A DNA stretch of 64,000 nucleotides from Solibacillus daqui (GCF_028747805.1 NZ_CP114887.1:737501-801500), one strand, 5' to 3'; numbered from the stretch's first letter, positions 19,851-28,769 are shown. Notes: a model not told the origin generated them from the letters alone. Made by a program: numbers and translations.

Positions 19851-20735
19851 ATGGAAAAACGATTTCAATTACAATTTAAAAATCAAATCCCAGGTCAGTT
19901 GTTGCGTGAAGCAATCGGCAACTGGGGAATTTCAAAACGTGCGCTAACCGCAATAAAATTTGACGGTGGCGCACTTTATGTCAATGGTGAGGAACAAAAT
20001 GTGCGACACCCACTTGCAGTTGATGATGAAGTAACGATTATTTTCCCGCTTGAACAAGTGAGTGATGGCTTAGTCCCACAACAGGGTGAGCTTGATATTA
20101 TTTATGAAGATGATGCGCTGCTAGTTATCAATAAACCTGCTTTTATGAGTTCGATACCTTCACGAGAGCATCCAGACGGTAGCGTAGCCAATATTGTCTG
20201 TGGTTATTTTCAACAACAACAGCTGGCTTCAACAGTGCATATTGTAACGCGCTTAGATCGTGATACATCTGGCCTCATGGTAATCGCCAAGCATCGCCAT
20301 ATTCACCATTTAATGAGTGAACAGCAAAAGAAAGGCCTTGTGCATCGCGAATACGAGGCAGTTGTAGAAGGTATAGTAGCTGAAGATAAACAATCAATCA
20401 TTGCACCAATTGGTCGTAAAGATACGAGCATTATTGAGCGCGAAGTACGTGAAGACGGACAATATGCGCATACAGATGTGATGGTACTAGAGCGAAAGGC
20501 GAAAACTACGCATATTCGCTTAAAACTCCATACAGGACGCACGCATCAAATCCGAGTTCATATGAGTTCAATCGGACACCCCTTAGTAGGAGACGAACTA
20601 TACGGGGGGAGCCACACACAATTGAACCGCCAAGCACTTCATTGTTGCTACGTCTCATTTATGCACCCTTTATCGAAACAGTTCATACAATATAACTGTG
20701 AACTACCAAAAGATTTTATCGAGATATTAAACTAG
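19851..20735 (+). CDS. RluA-family pseudouridine synthase (YjbO-like)
   Basis: RNA pseudouridine synthase of 294 residues. An S4-like N-terminal segment is followed by the RluA core: catalytic aspartate in IVTRLDRDTSGLMVIAK (about residue 131) and the terminal LHTGRTHQIRVHMSSIGHPLVGDELYGG. The exact rRNA or tRNA target is unknown. ATG 19851 is chosen because AAAGAGG precedes it, although the spacing is short (3 bases); ATG 19833 is the alternative but lacks a ribosome site. Confidence 0.92.
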   Translation: MEKRFQLQFKNQIPGQLLREAIGNWGISKRALTAIKFDGGALYVNGEEQNVRHPLAVDDEVTIIFPLEQVSDGLVPQQGELDIIYEDDALLVINKPAFMSSIPSREHPDGSVANIVCGYFQQQQLASTVHIVTRLDRDTSGLMVIAKHRHIHHLMSEQQKKGLVHREYEAVVEGIVAEDKQSIIAPIGRKDTSIIEREVREDGQYAHTDVMVLERKAKTTHIRLKLHTGRTHQIRVHMSSIGHPLVGDELYGGSHTQLNRQALHCCYVSFMHPLSKQFIQYNCELPKDFIEILN

Positions 20736-20737
20736 AA

Positions 20738-20767
20738 GATGCCAAAGTGAAAGTGGCATCTTTTTTT
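20738..20767 (+). terminator. Terminator of the relQ-nadK-rluA operon
   Basis: GATGCCA (20738-20744) pairs with TGGCATC (20754-20760), followed by seven T residues. Confidence 0.9.
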
Positions 20768-20902
20768 ATAGGACAAAATGAATGGATTTAACTATTTAGC
20801 GATAGAATTTGCATAATTCTATTTAATTGCTAAAAAAATTTACAACCAAAGCAAGCAAACTTCATAGGAATCCATTAAAATGAAATTAAAGTACGTAAGT
20901 GC

Positions 20903-20932
20903 TTGACTATACTTTAATTTTTGTACTAAAAT
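20903..20932 (+). promoter_or_regulatory. Sigma-A promoter of mgtE
   Basis: TTGACT (20903-20908) and TAAAAT (20927-20932) are separated by 18 bases, 35 bases before the start codon. The short leader leaves no room for an M-box riboswitch. Confidence 0.65.
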
Positions 20933-20967
20933 AGTGCGTCATTAGTAAATGGAAGGAGGGGACAAGC

Positions 20968-22338
20968 ATGATAGAGGAAAAAGATAATGAGGTTCATTAC
21001 GATGAATCATTTTTGCGAATGCTACTGGAAGAAGAAAAAATAGAAGCATTCCGTGAGCATTTTTTAGAGTTACACCCATATGATCAGGCACAGTTTTATG
21101 AAGAGGTGGGCCCTGACATACGACAGGTGATCTATCGATTCTTGTCTCCTAAAGAAATGGCGATGATTTTCCAATCCATTGAACTCGATGATGATGAATA
21201 TGAAAATTATTTAAATGAAATGGATACATCGTATGGTGCGGCTATGCTTAGTTTTATGTATGCCGATGATGCAGTAGACATTTTAAATGAGTTAGATACG
21301 GAACAACGTGAAAATTATTTAGAAATGATGGACGACGAAACTGTCGAAGAAATTAATGAGCTTCTAGCGTATGAAGAATATACTGCCGGGGCCATTATGA
21401 CGAAGGAATACGTATCGGTGCTAGAACGTGCAACCGTACGTGAAGCGATGCGCGTATTGCGGCAAGAAGCGCAAACAGCCGAAACGATTTACTATATTTT
21501 CGTTGTCAATGATGAACATCAGTTGCTTGGAGTGTTATCACTTCGTGAACTGATTGTTGCTGAAGGTGATCTGCTTATTCATGATATTATGAGTGATCGC
21601 ATCGTTTCAGTAAAAGTAACGGATGATCAAGAAAATGTTGCAAATTTAATGAAAGATTACGACTTTTTAGCGATTCCGGTTATTAATGATGAACGTGAAT
21701 TACTAGGGATTATTACAGTTGATGATATTATTGACGTTATTGATGAAGAAGCGGAAGATGACTACTCAAAATTAGCCGGGATTTCTGATATGGACGACAA
21801 TGACGCAGGGCCGTTTAAAGCGGCAAGAAAACGTCTTCCATGGCTTATTATTCTATTATTTTTAGGGATGATTACATCTGGGTTGATGGGGATTTTTGAG
21901 GCGACATTAGATAAAGTAGCCCTACTTGCGACGTTTATTCCACTGATTTCAGGGACATCAGGAAACAGTGGGACACAGGCGCTCGCCGTAGCGATTCGTG
22001 GTATTGCGACAGGCGATATTGGTGGGAAAGACAAATTCAGACTTGTACTGCGTGAATTGAGTACGGGTTTAATTATGGGACTTGTCAGCGGTGCTCTTGT
22101 TGTAGGAATTATTTTTGTTTGGAAAGGGACATTTATGATTGGGCTTTTAGTAGGAGCGGCGATTTGTTGTTCGATTATAGTGGCAACATTAGCGGGTTCG
22201 TTTATTCCAATTTTAATGCACAAGCTAGGCGTCGATCCGGCTGTTGCATCGGGACCATTTATTACAACATTAAATGACGTAACGAGTATTGTTATTTACT
22301 TAGGTTTAGCGTCGACATTTATCAGCCAAATTATGTAG
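20968..22338 (+). CDS. mgtE: Magnesium transporter MgtE
   Basis: Homodimeric Mg2+ channel of 456 residues. The N-domain (about 15-130) is the acidic superhelical part; a tandem CBS pair follows (about 140-255: GAIMTKEYVSVLE, VNDEHQLLGVLSL, IMSDRIVSVKV, VINDERELLGIITVDDIID). The C-terminal five-helix pore (about 285-456) contains LLATFIPLISGTSGNSGTQ and the PAVASGPFITTLND signature. CBS and N domains gate the channel by Mg2+ occupancy. GGAAGGAGGGG is a strong ribosome site. A single gene with its own promoter. Confidence 0.96.
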   Translation: MIEEKDNEVHYDESFLRMLLEEEKIEAFREHFLELHPYDQAQFYEEVGPDIRQVIYRFLSPKEMAMIFQSIELDDDEYENYLNEMDTSYGAAMLSFMYADDAVDILNELDTEQRENYLEMMDDETVEEINELLAYEEYTAGAIMTKEYVSVLERATVREAMRVLRQEAQTAETIYYIFVVNDEHQLLGVLSLRELIVAEGDLLIHDIMSDRIVSVKVTDDQENVANLMKDYDFLAIPVINDERELLGIITVDDIIDVIDEEAEDDYSKLAGISDMDDNDAGPFKAARKRLPWLIILLFLGMITSGLMGIFEATLDKVALLATFIPLISGTSGNSGTQALAVAIRGIATGDIGGKDKFRLVLRELSTGLIMGLVSGALVVGIIFVWKGTFMIGLLVGAAICCSIIVATLAGSFIPILMHKLGVDPAVASGPFITTLNDVTSIVIYLGLASTFISQIM

Positions 22339-22383
22339 CATCTCTTCAAATGTATGCATATTGTATGAAAAAGGATGTGTAAC

Positions 22384-22713
22384 GTGGAAGGGCAACCGCT
22401 ACTATATATTACGAGTCCGAGCTTTATAGTAAATATAGAAACTACTATAGAAACTATACAGCAAGAGGAAAGTACATCGATTTTTGTGCCAACTCAGGTC
22501 TTAGAAACAAAAAATGCTTTACTAGAAAAACAATTAAATTTTTTCTCTAAACCAATGAGGGAACCACGCATGTTACTATTTATAATGAATGACGGCGAGC
22601 GTATTTATGCATCGATTCAAAAGTTACAAGGAGAAGAAGTACTACTTAATTGTTTAAATAAAGAGCGCTGGATCAATGCGAATAATATCGCCACGATACA
22701 GCACACAGTGTAA
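22384..22713 (+). CDS. Hypothetical protein, 109 aa
   Basis: Not recognised. A soluble protein with a C-terminal beta-rich segment, PRMLLFIMNDGERIYASIQKLQGEEVLLNCLNKERWINANNIATIQ, suggesting a small SH3-like or Hfq-like barrel (inference). GTG 22384 is preferred to ATG 22375 because the latter lies inside the AAAAGGA ribosome site. It follows mgtE after 45 bases and precedes a strong terminator, so it may be co-transcribed with mgtE. Confidence 0.6.
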   Translation: MEGQPLLYITSPSFIVNIETTIETIQQEESTSIFVPTQVLETKNALLEKQLNFFSKPMREPRMLLFIMNDGERIYASIQKLQGEEVLLNCLNKERWINANNIATIQHTV

Positions 22714-22715
22714 GG

Positions 22716-22743
22716 GGAGCCAGCTAGCATGGCTCCTTTTTTT
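22716..22743 (+). terminator. Terminator after the mgtE-linked gene
   Basis: GGAGCCA (22716-22722) pairs with TGGCTCC (22730-22736), then seven T residues. Confidence 0.9.
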
Positions 22744-22861
22744 AGATGATAAAATATAATTTTCTTATAGAGATCTACTTAAGTAAAGACATCACTTTAC
22801 ATTATATTGCGTTTTTCTTATGTATCCCATGCTAATAAGCAATAGCATGGGTTCGGCAGTT

Positions 22862-23383
22862 TTAATTACAAATTCCAAGGTCTACATCATCAATACATTG
22901 CACCGCACAGAAGCAATCAAGGTCAACCGTTACACAGCTGTCTGATGCCTCAAATTGAGTTACGCTACATACTTCGCGGAACGATATAGCTGTACCCTCA
23001 TTATTCAATAAATCTACTGTACAATCATTGTCATTTTTAGGAATTAATACACGTAATGTAGCGCAGCACCCATCAAAAATGTCTTCAACACGGAAATAAA
23101 TTGATACACATGCTGAGTCATCGTGTGAAGAGCTAAATGTCGCAAAGAATGGTGAACCATCCTTGTTAAGTAGTGTGAAGACACGTGTATCAACAGAATT
23201 TCTTGATGGACTAACGATGCCTCCAAGTGGCTCTAGGAAACAGTTTGTCGTACATGATGAACATTCGTCTTGCACAGCCGCATTTTGGATTTCTAAAATT
23301 GCACGTACAACTTCACAAACACAGCCTTTTGATGATGCTATTGGTCGGCTTGAAGAATGGCTTTCTTGTCTACCACATCCCAT
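22862..23383 (-). CDS. Spore coat protein, CotY/CotZ family
   Basis: A 173-residue cysteine-rich outer-spore (crust) protein. The family core CVCEVVRAILEIQNAAV...CSSCTTNC, then YFRVEDIFDGCCATLRVLI and CVTVDLDCFCAVQC, matches CotY/CotZ. Many cysteines allow cross-linking. ATG 23383 is chosen because AGAGGAGGTG lies directly upstream. A sigma-K promoter candidate precedes it, consistent with late mother-cell expression. Only one CotY/CotZ copy is present; cotX, cotV and cotW of the B. subtilis cluster are not seen. Confidence 0.9.
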   Translation of the reverse strand: MGCGRQESHSSSRPIASSKGCVCEVVRAILEIQNAAVQDECSSCTTNCFLEPLGGIVSPSRNSVDTRVFTLLNKDGSPFFATFSSSHDDSACVSIYFRVEDIFDGCCATLRVLIPKNDNDCTVDLLNNEGTAISFREVCSVTQFEASDSCVTVDLDCFCAVQCIDDVDLGICN

Positions 23384-23415
23384 AAATTCACCTCCTCTGA
23401 AATCTAAGCTAATAC

Positions 23416-23443
23416 TACAATATGAATACCTAGATTGATGAGT
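23416..23443 (-). promoter_or_regulatory. Candidate sigma-K promoter of the coat gene
   Basis: On the minus strand a perfect CATATTGTA (CATANNNTA; 23424-23416) is preceded by AC at the sigma-K -35 position (23443-23442) with the expected 16-base gap after the following base. Confidence 0.6.
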
Positions 23444-23482
23444 CGGGCGAATGTAACACATAAATAAAGTTCCTAAACTAAC

Positions 23483-23512
23483 TGAATAAAATCCAATTGA
23501 AATGGCTAGAAT
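23483..23512 (+). promoter_or_regulatory. Possible sigma-G promoter of the spoVA operon
   Basis: TGAATA at 23483-23488 is a perfect sigma-G -35. The -10 region CTAGAAT at 23506-23512 (17-base spacing) is a poor match, so the call rests mainly on the -35 box and on context. Confidence 0.35.
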
Positions 23513-23543
23513 TGGAGCAACTTTTGATGCAAGGTGGGCTGTT

Positions 23544-23945
23544 ATGAAAAAAACTTGGCTAAGTGCGCTCTTACTACTGCTTTTAGCAGGCTGCAATGAG
23601 CGTGATCAAGTAGAAACGTATACAAATACAAATGATACGCAGCTACAAAATGAGGTCGCGCAACTGTTCAAGCAAGAGGATAACATTGAGCGAGTCAATA
23701 TTTTATTGGTTGAAAATGAACTATTTGTTGCAATGCAGTTAAAGCCATTTAGTAAATGGAATAAGCAAAAAATTGAAAAGAAGTGGCAGCAAAAAATTGA
23801 GCAGCAATTTGAACAACAAACAGTGCTTGTATCAACAGATTTCAAATTGTACTGGGAAACATCGAAATTATTAGAGGAAAAAAGTCAGCAAAAGGTTCAG
23901 CAAAAGCTGCAACATTTGAAAAAGCTATCTAAGGAGGAAACGTAA
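23544..23945 (+). CDS. Sporulation lipoprotein upstream of spoVA (YhcN/YlaJ-like)
   Basis: A 133-residue lipoprotein: signal peptide MKKTWLSALLLLLLAGC with lipobox LLAGC (Cys17). The mature part includes IERVNILLVENELFVAMQLKPFSKWNKQKIEKKW and a Gln/Lys-rich coiled C-terminus, resembling the YhcN/YlaJ group of forespore lipoproteins. It ends one base before spoVAC, so it is likely the first gene of the operon and may help assemble or insert the SpoVA channel (inference). ATG 23544 is preceded by AAGGTGG. Confidence 0.75.
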   Translation: MKKTWLSALLLLLLAGCNERDQVETYTNTNDTQLQNEVAQLFKQEDNIERVNILLVENELFVAMQLKPFSKWNKQKIEKKWQQKIEQQFEQQTVLVSTDFKLYWETSKLLEEKSQQKVQQKLQHLKKLSKEET

Positions 23946-23946
23946 C

Positions 23947-24402
23947 GTGAATGAGCAACAATACAATACACTCAAAGAGCAGCTAACGCCACAAACTCCT
24001 CTTTTTGTTAATGTCTTAAAGGCATTTGGCGTTGGTGGGATTATTTGTTCAATAGGACAGGCCATATCATATTTTTATATGATTTTTTTTGACTTCACAG
24101 AAAAAACAGTAGGAAATCCAACTGTTGCGACAATGATTTTTATAGCTATGCTCTTAACCGGTTTTGGTTACTACCGAAAACTTGGGCAATTTGCTGGGGC
24201 GGGGAGTGCAGTGCCGGTAACAGGCTTTGGAAATGCTGTTATTTCAGCGGCGATTGAATATAGATCCGAAGGGTTTGTACTTGGTGTTGGTGGCAATATG
24301 TTTAAGTTGGCGGGTGCGGTTATTTTATTTGGAGTCGTTTCAGCATTTTTTGTTGGGCTGATTAAACTGATTCTTGTATCGGTAGGTGTTGCTTCATGGT
24401 AA
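23947..24402 (+). CDS. spoVAC: Stage V sporulation protein AC
   Basis: Integral membrane component of the SpoVA channel that moves dipicolinic acid across the inner spore membrane; SpoVAC is a mechanosensitive subunit. The 151-residue protein has about four membrane helices and the family stretches GVGGIICSIGQAISYFY, GAGSAVPVTGFGNAVISAAIEYRSEGFVLGVGGNMFKLAG. GTG 23947 follows AAGGAGG at good spacing. It overlaps spoVAD by 7 bases. Confidence 0.95.
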   Translation: MNEQQYNTLKEQLTPQTPLFVNVLKAFGVGGIICSIGQAISYFYMIFFDFTEKTVGNPTVATMIFIAMLLTGFGYYRKLGQFAGAGSAVPVTGFGNAVISAAIEYRSEGFVLGVGGNMFKLAGAVILFGVVSAFFVGLIKLILVSVGVASW

Positions 24403-25391
24403 TTGTTTTTCAATCTAAGCCAGCCTTACTTGCCTCAGCCGCTGTTGTTGGTCCGTTAGAAAAGCGAAGTGTATTTAATACTTATTTTGATAAGGTGTTA
24501 ACTGATGAACGTGTCGATAAAAAAACGAATGAAAAAGGTGGCGCGAGGCTAATATCAGAGGCTTGTCAGCTCATTTTAAAAAAATCGAACTTAAATAATT
24601 TAGATATCGATTATTTATTAGGGGGCGATTTAATAAATCAAATGACGCCGACCAATTTTGCTGCGCGTGAATTGGCCATCTCGTTTATCGGAATGTTTTC
24701 AGCTTGTGCTACGTCCGTTTCCTCTATTATCATTGCGGGATTATTAACTGAACTTGGTGCAAGTGACTTTGCGATTGCAGGGGCATCCAGTCAGCATAAC
24801 TCAGTTGAACGGCAGTTTCGTTACCCGGTTGATTATGGGGGGCAGAAGCCTGCAACAGCACAGTGGACCGTGACGGCAGCAGGTTTTGTATTAGTAGGGA
24901 AGCACCAAAAAAAAATGCCCGTTCTTGAAGCAGCAACAGTTGGAAAAGTGATTGATTATGGAGCAACTGACCCATTTCATATGGGGGGAGCAATGGCCCC
25001 TGCAGCGTTTGATACCATTCAAGCGCATTTGCAAAAGCGAGGGCAAACGATTCAAGACTATGATGTCATAATGACGGGCGATTTAGGGAAAATCGGCTTA
25101 AAAATATTAATAGCCATGTTTGCCCAAAGTGGAGTGAAAAAAGAAGATTTAGCAAGATTTCGTGATGCAGGTGCAGAATTTTATGGAGAAGATTCTGCAT
25201 TTTTGGCAGGGGCTAGTGGTGCTGGCTGTTCAGCTGCTGTATATAGCAGCTATATGATAGAACAGTTTAAAACAGGGCGCTATCAAAAAGTATTGCTTGT
25301 TGCGACAGGTGCACTACTTTCTCCATTATCGTTTCAGCAAGGTGAAACGATTCCGTGTATAGCTCATGCAATTGAAGTCGGGATGGGGTGA
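24396..25391 (+). CDS. spoVAD: Stage V sporulation protein AD
   Basis: Soluble, thiolase-fold SpoVA subunit that binds dipicolinic acid. The 331-residue length is normal. Family motifs visible: [32 protein letters not shown] (the thiolase cysteine position), [41 protein letters not shown] and GGSGAGCSA-like [12 protein letters not shown]. It sits between spoVAC and spoVAEb with overlapping ends, so the complex is made stoichiometrically. Confidence 0.96.
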   Translation: MVIVFQSKPALLASAAVVGPLEKRSVFNTYFDKVLTDERVDKKTNEKGGARLISEACQLILKKSNLNNLDIDYLLGGDLINQMTPTNFAARELAISFIGMFSACATSVSSIIIAGLLTELGASDFAIAGASSQHNSVERQFRYPVDYGGQKPATAQWTVTAAGFVLVGKHQKKMPVLEAATVGKVIDYGATDPFHMGGAMAPAAFDTIQAHLQKRGQTIQDYDVIMTGDLGKIGLKILIAMFAQSGVKKEDLARFRDAGAEFYGEDSAFLAGASGAGCSAAVYSSYMIEQFKTGRYQKVLLVATGALLSPLSFQQGETIPCIAHAIEVGMG

Positions 25392-25396
25392 ATGGT

Positions 25397-25762
25397 ATGG
25401 GCTTTTCATTTTTAATGGCATTTGTTGTAGGAGGGCTCATTTGTGTTATTGGGCAATTATTAATCGATATTGGAAAATTAACACCTGGTCATACTTTATC
25501 AATACTAGTTGTTTTGGGTGCTGTTTTAGACGGGTTTGGTCTGTATGAAGCGCTCATTGATTTTGCTGGTGCTGGTGCCACGATTCCGATCACATCTTTT
25601 GGTAACTCGCTGACTCATGGTGCGATGGCGGAAGCTGAAAAGCATGGTTGGATCGGTGTGTTGACTGGGATGTTTGAAGTGACGAGTTCTGGTATTAGTG
25701 CTGCAATATTATTTGGTTTTATCGCGGCGGTAATTTTTAAGTCAAAAGGCAAAGTCGACTAG
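25397..25762 (+). CDS. spoVAEb: Stage V sporulation protein AEb
   Basis: Small membrane SpoVA subunit of 121 residues related to Spo[77 protein letters not shown] 25397 is preferred over GTG 25388 because GGGATGGGG then lies at the right distance, although either is possible. The locus has only C, D and Eb, the minimal spoVA set; A, B, Ea and F are absent here and may be encoded elsewhere. Confidence 0.93.
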   Translation: MGFSFLMAFVVGGLICVIGQLLIDIGKLTPGHTLSILVVLGAVLDGFGLYEALIDFAGAGATIPITSFGNSLTHGAMAEAEKHGWIGVLTGMFEVTSSGISAAILFGFIAAVIFKSKGKVD

Positions 25763-25825
25763 ACGTTTTACCCTCTTTCTTTTCGTAGTGTGCATACACT
25801 AAGAATTAGAAAGGGGGTATTTTGA

Positions 25826-25963
25826 ATGTCTGGATATGGCGGCTGGCAACAAGGCTGTAATTACGAGTCTCCTGCATATGATAAATGTAACAATAGCGGA
25901 ACATTCGTATTAATTGTTGTGCTCTTTATATTGTTAATTATTGTAGGAAGTGTATTTTATTAA
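25826..25963 (+). CDS. YjcZ-family small sporulation membrane peptide
   Basis: A 45-residue protein: MSGYGGWQQGCNYES head with Gly/Tyr/Cys-rich start and one C-terminal membrane helix FVLIVVLFILLIIVGSVFY. This is the YjcZ-type architecture common in Bacillales spores. AAAGGGGG lies 9 bases upstream of the ATG. It sits between spoVAEb and spoVIF, consistent with a sporulation role; the precise function is unknown. Confidence 0.82.
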   Translation: MSGYGGWQQGCNYESPAYDKCNNSGTFVLIVVLFILLIIVGSVFY

Positions 25964-25975
25964 AGGAGGCAAGAA

Positions 25976-26224
25976 ATGATGGAACGCTTTTCAAAACAGG
26001 TGGAGCGTAAAACCGGCGTAAATTTTGATGAAATAATGGCGCTGGCTAATGCGTTGTCACATGCGAATTTTTCAGATGAAAAGCAAGTGCGTAAAATTGT
26101 TAAAAAAGTAAGTCGCCTTGCGAATAAGCCAATTACCCAAGAGCTAGAGGACAAAATCGTAAAATCCATCTTACAAGAAGGTAAATCATTAGACTTTACA
26201 AAAATTGAGAAAATGATGAAGTAA
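25976..26224 (+). CDS. spoVIF: Stage VI sporulation protein F
   Basis: An 82-residue helical protein matching SpoVIF (YjcC): KKVERKTGVNFDEIMALANALSHANFSDEKQVRKIVKKVSRLANKPI-type order of motifs. SpoVIF supports spore coat assembly with GerE in late mother-cell stages in B. subtilis. The protein starts ATGATG after AAAGGAGG; either ATG could be used. Position before yjcF-yjcG-yjcH is conserved. Confidence 0.88.
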   Translation: MMERFSKQVERKTGVNFDEIMALANALSHANFSDEKQVRKIVKKVSRLANKPITQELEDKIVKSILQEGKSLDFTKIEKMMK

Positions 26225-26238
26225 TTTATATGCATACT

Positions 26239-26276
26239 AAAACCCCCGTCAAGTACATGTTTGGCGGGGGTTTCTT
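26239..26276. terminator. Bidirectional terminator between spoVIF and yjcF-like gene
   Basis: AAACCCCCGTCAA pairs with TTGGCGGGGGTTT (26261-26273) with one wobble. It is flanked by A and T residues and serves two converging genes. Confidence 0.85.
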
Positions 26277-26281
26277 GTAGG

Positions 26282-26710
26282 TTACATTTCTTTTTCCATT
26301 GCGCGATGTGGAATGTCAGCGTCCATGAATTCTGGCGATGTAACAACATAGCCTAGCTTTTCATAAAATGGCACGGCATAGCTCTGCGCATTAAGTTTTA
26401 GTTTTTGAAATTCAATGCTCGAAGCATATTGCTCTACTGTTTCCATAATTAAAATGCCAAGACGCTTACCGCGGTAAGAGCTTAGTACACAAACACGTTC
26501 TACTTTGCCGATTTTTGGTTCGATTTCACGTAAACGTGCCGTCGCAATAGTATCATTACCATCATTAACGATGAAATGAATAGCTGTCGAGTCGTGTTCA
26601 TCCAGTTCTAATGTAATTGGTACGCCTTGTTCTTTTACAAATACCTCTTTACGTAACGTAAAGGCACGTTCGCGGTCTTCGTCAGTTGTTACTAATTTTA
26701 CATCAAACAC
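26282..26710 (-). CDS. GNAT-family N-acetyltransferase (YjcF-like)
   Basis: A 142-residue single-domain acetyltransferase. The acetyl-CoA binding motif A is VERVCVLSSYRGKRLGILIMETV (R/Q-x-x-G-x-G/A type: RGKRLG), with N-terminal FTLRKEVFVKEQGVPITLELDEHD and C-terminal NAQSYAVPFYEKLGYVV. Substrate unknown. It follows the YjcG-like gene after 3 bases, so both are co-transcribed, as in B. subtilis. Confidence 0.92.
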   Translation of the reverse strand: MFDVKLVTTDEDRERAFTLRKEVFVKEQGVPITLELDEHDSTAIHFIVNDGNDTIATARLREIEPKIGKVERVCVLSSYRGKRLGILIMETVEQYASSIEFQKLKLNAQSYAVPFYEKLGYVVTSPEFMDADIPHRAMEKEM

Positions 26711-26713
26711 GTG

Positions 26714-27235
26714 TTATTCAGCTCCAGTCAATTTGTATGTTTCGTAGGTTGTCCAAGAGCCATCTTCAAGTTGGTACAGTAAATGAATGCGGTCGATTAC
26801 GTCTGTTTCATCTACGCCAACCATACGCAATTGACCGAAAATGTCATCGTGCTCTGAAGCATTCAATTTTTGAGCAATTGTAATATGTGGTACAAATACA
26901 TGCTTAGGTGCACCTAGGTTAATATTTTCTTTTAATGACGTATGCACGCTTTCTAATTGTGGTGTAGGATCTACGCGGAAAAAAATCGCATTCGTCGTAG
27001 GATAAAAAGAGCTAATTCGGGAAGCATGAATTTGTAATGGTGCAAATCGGGCTGAAATTTCTTCTAAGCTTTTGGAAATTTCACCAATTTGAGATTCATC
27101 TGCATCGAATGCATCCTTTAATGTAATATGTGGCGTAATTAATGCGTAGTGTGGGTCATAGCGTTTTCGATAAGTGTTTGCTAAATCTTGTATTTTTTTT
27201 GATGGAAAAGCAACAATACCGTATTTCAAATTCAT
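26714..27235 (-). CDS. 2H phosphoesterase family protein (YjcG-like)
   Basis: A 173-residue member of the 2H phosphoesterase (2'-5' RNA ligase-like) family. Both HxT motifs are present: HITLKDAF (about residue 35) and HITIAQKL (about residue 115), which form the catalytic pair. The biological substrate is unknown. Gene order with the GNAT gene matches B. subtilis yjcG-yjcF. Confidence 0.92.
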   Translation of the reverse strand: MNLKYGIVAFPSKKIQDLANTYRKRYDPHYALITPHITLKDAFDADESQIGEISKSLEEISARFAPLQIHASRISSFYPTTNAIFFRVDPTPQLESVHTSLKENINLGAPKHVFVPHITIAQKLNASEHDDIFGQLRMVGVDETDVIDRIHLLYQLEDGSWTTYETYKLTGAE

Positions 27236-27310
27236 TACCCCCTAAAAATTTATCAGACTTTATCTGATTATAACAGAAAATTATGTTAATAAACATTTCC
27301 TACTCTGCTA

Positions 27311-28039
27311 TTATCCGAAAATTTGGGTTAGTGCACGTTTTAAATCGGGCTTCCAATATGTCCAAGTATGGTTACCGTCGAATTCTTCGTAAAACGTATC
27401 AACACCAAGCGTTAAAAACAATTGGTGTAGCTCTCGATTTGGTGTTAAAAAGTCTTTAACCGACTTGTCCTTAAAAATAACCTCTTTTTCAAGTAGGCCA
27501 ATAATATGGTAAACCGAAAGAATGTCTAAGTTTTTTGCATTTCGAACGGCATTAAGGACATGTTCGTCTACAAAAGGTGATTGTAAAATTGCTTTTCCGA
27601 AAATATTAGGGTAATGAATCGCCGTCATAAGTGAAATAGTTGCTGCCATAGAGTCACCAATAAGTGCGCGGCTACCGCCCATATGAGATGTAGAAAACTC
27701 TGCATCTAAATAAGGGACTAATTCATGAGCTAAAAAGCGCATATACGCTTCGAATTGATCACCAGTTGGGATGTACTTACGTTTACGGTCTTGATAGTCT
27801 TTGTAAGGTACACCAACGATGATCATATTTTCGACAATAAAGTCGTCAATCAATTGATCGGCAAGGCGCGGGATTCCACCTAGCTGGAAGTAATCTTTAC
27901 CATCCGATGCGATTAAAATGTTATATTCATATAGTGGAGAATAGTTGGCTGGAATATAGATTAATAATTCTAATTCCTCATTTAATGCATTACTAAAAAA
28001 AGCAATATTTTCTACCGTGCCCTTATCCAAAGCAGTCAC
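27311..28039 (-). CDS. Alpha/beta-hydrolase esterase (YjcH-like, Fes-type)
   Basis: A 242-residue esterase of the Fes/D family of alpha/beta hydrolases. ELELLIYIPANYSPLYEYNILIASDGKDYF is the typical N-terminus, ALIGDSMAATISL holds the nucleophile Ser (GDSMA), and FDGNHTWTYWK near the C-terminus holds the catalytic His. No signal peptide, so cytoplasmic. Siderophore esterase relatives exist, but the B. subtilis YjcH substrate is not established. Start GTG/ATG region at 28039 is preceded by AGGAGTG. Confidence 0.88.
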   Translation of the reverse strand: MTALDKGTVENIAFFSNALNEELELLIYIPANYSPLYEYNILIASDGKDYFQLGGIPRLADQLIDDFIVENMIIVGVPYKDYQDRKRKYIPTGDQFEAYMRFLAHELVPYLDAEFSTSHMGGSRALIGDSMAATISLMTAIHYPNIFGKAILQSPFVDEHVLNAVRNAKNLDILSVYHIIGLLEKEVIFKDKSVKDFLTPNRELHQLFLTLGVDTFYEEFDGNHTWTYWKPDLKRALTQIFG

Positions 28040-28149
28040 TCCTGTCTTACGTTTGTCTTCAAAATTGTATCATAAAGAAAAATAAAGTTGTAATATAGAG
28101 AGAGTTAGGTAAGAGTACGCTAAAATTATTTTGAAGTGAGGAAGTATTT

Positions 28150-28731
28150 ATGCATAATAAAAGAGTACGTGTTCATTCGGATGAAGTGACAAAAGCAACA
28201 CATGATGCATTATTACGCCGTCATGTGTCAATTGAAGATATTGCAGATATCGTTTATACAATGCAATCGCCTTATAATGAAGGACTAACAATCGAGCACT
28301 GTGTTCAATCTGTTGAGCGTGTATTAAATAAGCGCGAAGTTCAGCATGCTGTTTTAGTCGGAATTGAATTAGATGAGTTAGCTGAGAAAAAGTTATTATC
28401 CCCAACATTACAAAAAATTATTGAGTCTGATGAAGGCTTATTTGGGGTAGATGAAACGTTAGCGTTAGGTTCGGTATTTACTTACGGAAGTATTGCGGTA
28501 ACAACATTTGGTCATTTAGATAAACAAAAAATCGGCATTATTGAAAAGCTTGATACAAAAGCGGGCGAATCCGTTAATACGTTCTTAGATGACTTAGTAG
28601 GTAGTATTGCAGCATGTGCGGCTTCACGATTAGCGCACCGTATGCGTGATTTAGAGGAAGAGGGCGAAACATTTGCAGCAATTCCTCCACAAGAGCTAGG
28701 ACCGAAGCCAAAATCGAACAAAGAGATTTAA
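28150..28731 (+). CDS. Phosphatidylglycerophosphatase A-like protein (YutG-like)
   Basis: A 193-residue protein matching the YutG/PgpA-like family: VYTMQSPYNEGLTIEHCVQSVERVLNKREVQHAVLVGIELDELAE, DEGLFGVDETLALGSVFTYGSIAVTTFGHLDKQKIGII, TFLDDLVGSIAACAASRLAH. It may dephosphorylate phosphatidylglycerophosphate at the membrane, although this subgroup has no clear transmembrane helix; assignment is by family. GAAGTGAGGAAG precedes ATG 28150. Confidence 0.85.
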   Translation: MHNKRVRVHSDEVTKATHDALLRRHVSIEDIADIVYTMQSPYNEGLTIEHCVQSVERVLNKREVQHAVLVGIELDELAEKKLLSPTLQKIIESDEGLFGVDETLALGSVFTYGSIAVTTFGHLDKQKIGIIEKLDTKAGESVNTFLDDLVGSIAACAASRLAHRMRDLEEEGETFAAIPPQELGPKPKSNKEI

Positions 28732-28736
28732 CTTAA

Positions 28737-28769
28737 TTCATCCCCTACTTCTATAAGTGGGGGATGAAT
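28737..28769. repeat. Inverted repeat downstream of the YutG-like gene
   Basis: ATTCATCCCC and GGGGATGAAT arms with an inner ACTT/AAGT stem follow the stop codon. There is no T run, so it is at best a weak terminator or an mRNA 3' stabiliser. Confidence 0.6.

Noticed and set aside
20770..20960. M-box riboswitch upstream of mgtE
   Set aside because: The conserved M-box segments are absent and the promoter lies only about 35 bases before the gene.
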